Of a stretch of DNA of 64,000 bases, positions 48,225 to 64,000 are shown one piece after another. The notes below the pieces were generated by a model. The model did not search any database and was not told the origin of the DNA. It saw nothing but the letters and a program-made list of their open reading frames with translations. Origin of the DNA: Amorphochlora amoebiformis. Taxonomy: Eukaryota > Cercozoa > Chlorarachniophyceae. Location of the stretch: assembly GCA_054601695.1 (NCBI GenBank), contig BAAHQB010000004.1, positions 62,001-126,000 on the forward strand, read 5' to 3'. Position numbers and translations under genes: made by a program. Numbering within the stretch: the first letter of the stretch is position 1; each line of letters starts with the position of its first letter.

Positions 48225-49620
48225 GGATAGAGCTAGCATACGCTTAGGATTAGCATACGGATTAGGGTTAGCATACGATAGAGCTAGCATACAGATAGAG
48301 CTAGCATACCGATAGAGCTAACATACGGATAGAGCTAGCATACGCTTAGGATTAGCATACGGATTAGGGTTAGCATACGATAGAGCTAGCATACAGATAG
48401 AGCTAGCATAAGCATAAATCTAACATGCGGATAGAGCTAGCATACGCTTAGGGGTTAACAATCGCTTAGGGTTAGCATACGCTTAGGGTTAGCACACGCT
48501 TAGGGTTAGCATACGGTTAGGGTAGCATTCGATTAGTGTTAGTATAAGGTTAGCATACGGCTAGGGTTAGCATATGGTTAGGGTTAGCAAACGGTTAGGG
48601 TTAGCATACGGTTAGGGTTAGCATACGGTTAGGGTTAGCATATGGGTAGGGTTAGCATACAGTTAGGGTTAGCATACGGTTAGGGTTAGCATATGGTTAG
48701 GGTTAGCATACGGTTAGGGTTAGCATATGGTTAGGGTTAGCATACGGTTAGGGTTAGCATATGGTTAGGGTTAGCATACGGTTAGGGTTAGCATACGGTT
48801 AGGGTTAGCATACGGTTAGGGTTAGCATACGGTTAGGGTTAGCATACGGTTAGGGTTAGCATACGGTTAGGGTTAGCATATGGTTAGGGGGTTAGCATAC
48901 GGTTAGGGTTAGCATACGGTTAGGGTTAGCATATGGTTAGGGTTAGCATACGGTTAGGGTTAGCATATGGGTAGGGTTAGCATACGGTTAGGGTTAGCAT
49001 ATGGTTAGGGTTAGCATACGGTTAGGCATACGGTTGGGGTAGCGTACGGTTAGGGGGTTAGCATACGGTTAGGGTTAGTATATCGTTAGAGGGTTAGCAT
49101 ACGGTTAGGGTTAGCGTATCGTTAGAGGGTTAGCATACGGTTAGGGTTAGCGTACGGTGAGGGTTAGATTACGGTCAGGGTTAGCGTACGGTTAGAGGCT
49201 TAGCATACGGTTAGGGTTAGCGTATGGTTAGAGGGTTAGCATACGGTTAGGGTTAGCGTATGGTTAGGGGGTTAGCATACGGTTAGGGTTAGCGTACGGC
49301 TAGGGGTTAGCATACGGTTAGGGTTAGCGTACGGTTAGAGGGTTAGCATACGGTTAGGGTTAGCGTATCGTGCGTATCGTTAGAGGGTTAGCATACGGTC
49401 AGGGTTAGCGTATCGTTAGAGTGTTAGCATACGGTTAGGGTTAGCGTATGGTTAGAGGGTTAGCATACGGTTATAGGTTACGGTTAGGCATACAGTTACG
49501 GTTAGCATACGGCACGGCAGGTCAGAATTATTATATGCTTAGGGCTAGCATATGCTTAGGGTTAACATACGCTTAGGATTAGCATACGATTAGGAGATAG
49601 CGTACGATTAGGGTAAACAC
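48225..49620 (+). repeat. 1.4-kb minisatellite GTTAGCATACGGTTAGG
   Basis: About 80 units of a 17-18 base repeat, TTAGGGTTAGCATACGG, built from a TTAGGG hexamer and a TTAGCATACGG spacer. Early units (48225-48460) read GATAGAGCTAGCATAC and late ones GTTAGAGGGTTAGCATACGG or GTTAGCGTATCG, so sub-variants are arranged in blocks. It ends in pure TTAGGG at 49636-49672. Confidence 0.97.
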
Positions 49621-49734
49621 AGGCTTGAAGTTATGGTTAGGGTTAGGGTTAGGGTTAGGGTTAGGGTTAGGGTTGAGTTAGGGTTAGGTGTAGGGTTTGG
49701 CAGGAATATGTGGGTACACTTCCACATACATATA

Positions 49735-49815
<81 letters not shown>

Positions 49816-49826
49816 TACTACCTCAG

Positions 49827-49920
49827 CGGCAATAATGGTAGCCATTTCTTGGAGGGGAAGATAGGCCGCTCTCTGAATCTTTTTGCTGCTTATCTGGACA
49901 GAAAACCGATCAGGGATTAG
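49827..49920 (+). CDS. Possible terminal exon, unassigned
   Basis: After CCTCAG, one frame is open for 30 codons to TAG: GNNGSHFLEGKIGRSLNLFA, AYLDRKPIRD. The sequence is non-repetitive. It may belong with the exons at 45957 and 47758, but phases cannot be tested. Confidence 0.35.
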
Positions 49921-50008
49921 TTTGGGTATTTTTCAATATTTATTTATGTTTCTACTTGATGTATATTTTCATACACATATGTGTGTATACGGTATGAATA
50001 TGTATGTT

Positions 50009-50045
<37 letters not shown>

Positions 50046-50121
50046 TGAAAATATGTGTATTCTTATATATATATATATATATATATTATGTATATATATA
50101 TATATATATATTAATATATAT

Positions 50122-50189
<68 letters not shown>

Positions 50190-50191
50190 TA

Positions 50192-50232
<41 letters not shown>

Positions 50233-50236
50233 CATT

Positions 50237-50287
50237 ATTGATGTCGAGTTCCTGAAGAATCTTCCGTATGACTTTCTCGTGGACTGA
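50237..50287 (+). CDS. Possible terminal exon fragment, unassigned
   Basis: [16 protein letters not shown] followed by TGA emerges directly from a TA tract, with GTCGAG the only acceptor-like AG nearby. Coding-like but short. It may be an exon copy whose 5' side was replaced by (TA)n. Confidence 0.3.
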   Translation: MDVEFLKNLPYDFLVD

Positions 50288-50475
50288 TACATTACGTAAT
50301 ATATACATACATATGCATATATATATATATATATATATATTATGTATATATATGTATATATATATCAACATGTATATATATATATATATATTATATTATA
50401 TATATTTGTATATATGTATATTTTTGTATATATGTATATAAACATATATATATATATATACACACATATATATAT

Positions 50476-50548
<73 letters not shown>

Positions 50549-50678
50549 ATATATGTAATGCATATTATATTATAATATATATATATTATATATATATATA
50601 TTAGATTTATATATAATTATATATATACATATATATATATATATATAAATGTAATATGAATATATTATACATTAACAT

Positions 50679-50745
<67 letters not shown>

Positions 50746-50784
50746 CATATATACATATATATATATATATATATATTATTCACA

Positions 50785-51766
50785 CATATGAAATACCCTA
50801 CCCTCAACAGAATTTATAAGCGTCGTATCGACCGAAAAAATCACCCCTTGCACCTGTCGCCTTGCCTCTATACAAACACCGAGAAAGATAGTCAAGTCAA
50901 GATCATCAATTCTTCGATGTTCACATACATCATACACATCGCCTGGCATCCTCCCAACTGCACGTACATACCTTCCCCAGGAACCCATCTCACCCATCTG
51001 GACTCGAGGATGCCCATTCGCATGGTTACATGGTCATTTTTGATGCTGTTATGGAACAGAGTTCAACAGACACATAAAAGGGCATGCATGCAAACTTCAC
51101 ATACGTCACTACAAGGCTGATGTATATGCATACATGCTCCCACTGAGTGATTAATCCCCTACAATGAGCATTTTACGCCGGGTTTTCACGATACCACCAC
51201 CCACAAACCCCGAATACGTATGTGCACCGCGCCATTTCGGAACAGACAAGCTTCCGAACACCACGGCCATTAGCTCGGATCGGGTGCTCGCTTTCGACTG
51301 TTCTAACTTCTAATCGTCAGAAAATGCATTCGAAACTCACCTTTCGAAATTTTTGGCTCCGAAATGTTTATTGGAGGCAACACCGCCTCCCCGCCAACCT
51401 CGTTTCCCATGACACCTGGAATGAAACGATGAGGGCTTTGGAATGTCCCGGGGATGTCACGTAAGTGTCAATGTGTGTCACTATGTGTGACGAATTCTGT
51501 TTCGGATTCTACGGAACATACGGAACCTACGGAACCTATTCCTGTGATGTAGGGCCGTGTCACATCTTCAATACGAGTTGGTCAAGGACATCAAAGAGAT
51601 AGTTTATCCAATATCTCCCCTCCTTGGACGCCGTTATCCCCCCCCCCTCTATCAACCCAAAATAACCCCTACAAATGCCAAAAAACCGCGAAAAAACTGA
51701 GAAGAAATGAGAAAAAAAGCGGCTCTCGCTGTCCACGTAGTCCTCATTGCCCTCGTCCACCTCCAT
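50785..51766 (-). CDS. Candidate small minus-strand gene, possibly LSm-like
   Basis: Minus-strand signals are an acidic start at 51766 ([10 protein letters not shown]), a pyrimidine-rich acceptor region, a segment [19 protein letters not shown] (about 51628-51570) with the hydrophobic pattern of an Sm fold, and an exon ending at GAAAG plus a strong GTGAGT (about 51415-51335) reading [21 protein letters not shown] last open block at 50997-50785 includes [18 protein letters not shown] and [18 protein letters not shown]. The order and spacing recall LSM12-like proteins, but phases were not resolved, and plus-strand frames across 50805-51120 and 51222-51464 are also open. Treat as a hypothesis. 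Confidence 0.3.
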
Positions 51767-51832
51767 TTCCCCCTCAAGCTATCCCCCCCCCACCCTACCG
51801 CGGGTCTTAGGGTAAGATTCAAGAAGAAAATA
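51767..51832. promoter_or_regulatory. Head-to-head intergenic gap upstream of the importin gene
   Basis: If both predicted starts are right, 66 bp separate the minus-strand ATG (51766) from the importin ATG (51833). The gap is C-rich, with a run of nine C at about 51784-51792 and a GGTAAGATTC. No TATA-like element is evident. An alternative in-frame importin ATG at 51707 would lie inside the minus-strand gene. Confidence 0.3.
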
Positions 51833-63303
<11,471 letters not shown>

Positions 63304-63379
63304 GTAATTTTATCCAAAAAATAGTCGTTCATATATATATATATATATAACATATATATATATATATATTATATAGTTT

Positions 63380-63866
<487 letters not shown>

Positions 63867-63887
63867 TATATATATATACATAAACAA

Positions 63888-63918
<31 letters not shown>

Positions 63919-63951
63919 GTATTCCCAGGAAAGTACAGGTGTGCTGTCGGC

Positions 63952-64000
<49 letters not shown>

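Overview
The window is eukaryotic nuclear DNA from an intron-rich organism. It shows spliceosomal GT-AG introns, microexons, and large amounts of (TA)n, (CT)n and TTAGGG/CCCTAA repeats. The hexamer TTAGGG and the extreme intron-repeat load are compatible with several protist lineages or with opisthokonts. I cannot fix the lineage from sequence alone. Nearly all long open frames here are translated microsatellites and carry no information. The real genes are chains of 17-180 nt exons, found by matching splice sites, intron phase and protein motifs by eye.

Layout. (1) About 1.3-23.5 kb, + strand: a gene for an NHL-repeat beta-propeller protein. At least eight NHL strand motifs and their linkers lie on about 24 microexons, and exon phases match across most junctions; the 5' end is not seen. 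(2) 23.5-24.9 kb: CTAG-dense intergenic DNA. (3) 24.9-25.7 kb, - strand: a compact, complete four-exon RBX1/ROC1 RING-H2 gene of 101 aa. (4) 26.1-41.2 kb, + strand, head-to-head with RBX1: a gene for a protein with an N-myristoylation-type start, a long Ala/Lys/Glu helical repeat encoded by more than 20 phase-0 microexons (mostly 48 nt), and a basic tail. (5) 41.25-about 44 kb, - strand, convergent with the previous gene: a second, less certain NHL-like gene. (6) 44.6-50.3 kb: isolated exon-like islands without family, and a 1.4 kb minisatellite. (7) 50.8-51.77 kb, - strand: a candidate small gene, head-to-head with (8) 51.83 kb to the right edge, + strand: an importin-beta-family gene of the importin-13/transportin-3 type, cut by the window end.

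The most unusual feature is how introns are built. Many exons are accompanied by tandem partial copies of themselves separated by (TA)n. Copies upstream of the real exon keep its acceptor side, and copies downstream keep its donor side, as if introns grow by repeated duplication of segments that include an exon edge. Telomere-like CCCTAA arrays sit directly at many 3' splice sites, where one base change (CCCTAA to CCCTAG) supplies the acceptor and the array supplies CTAAC branch-site-like motifs. RBX1 alone lacks all of this.

Exon boundaries are hand predictions from one strand of DNA. Transcript data would settle them.
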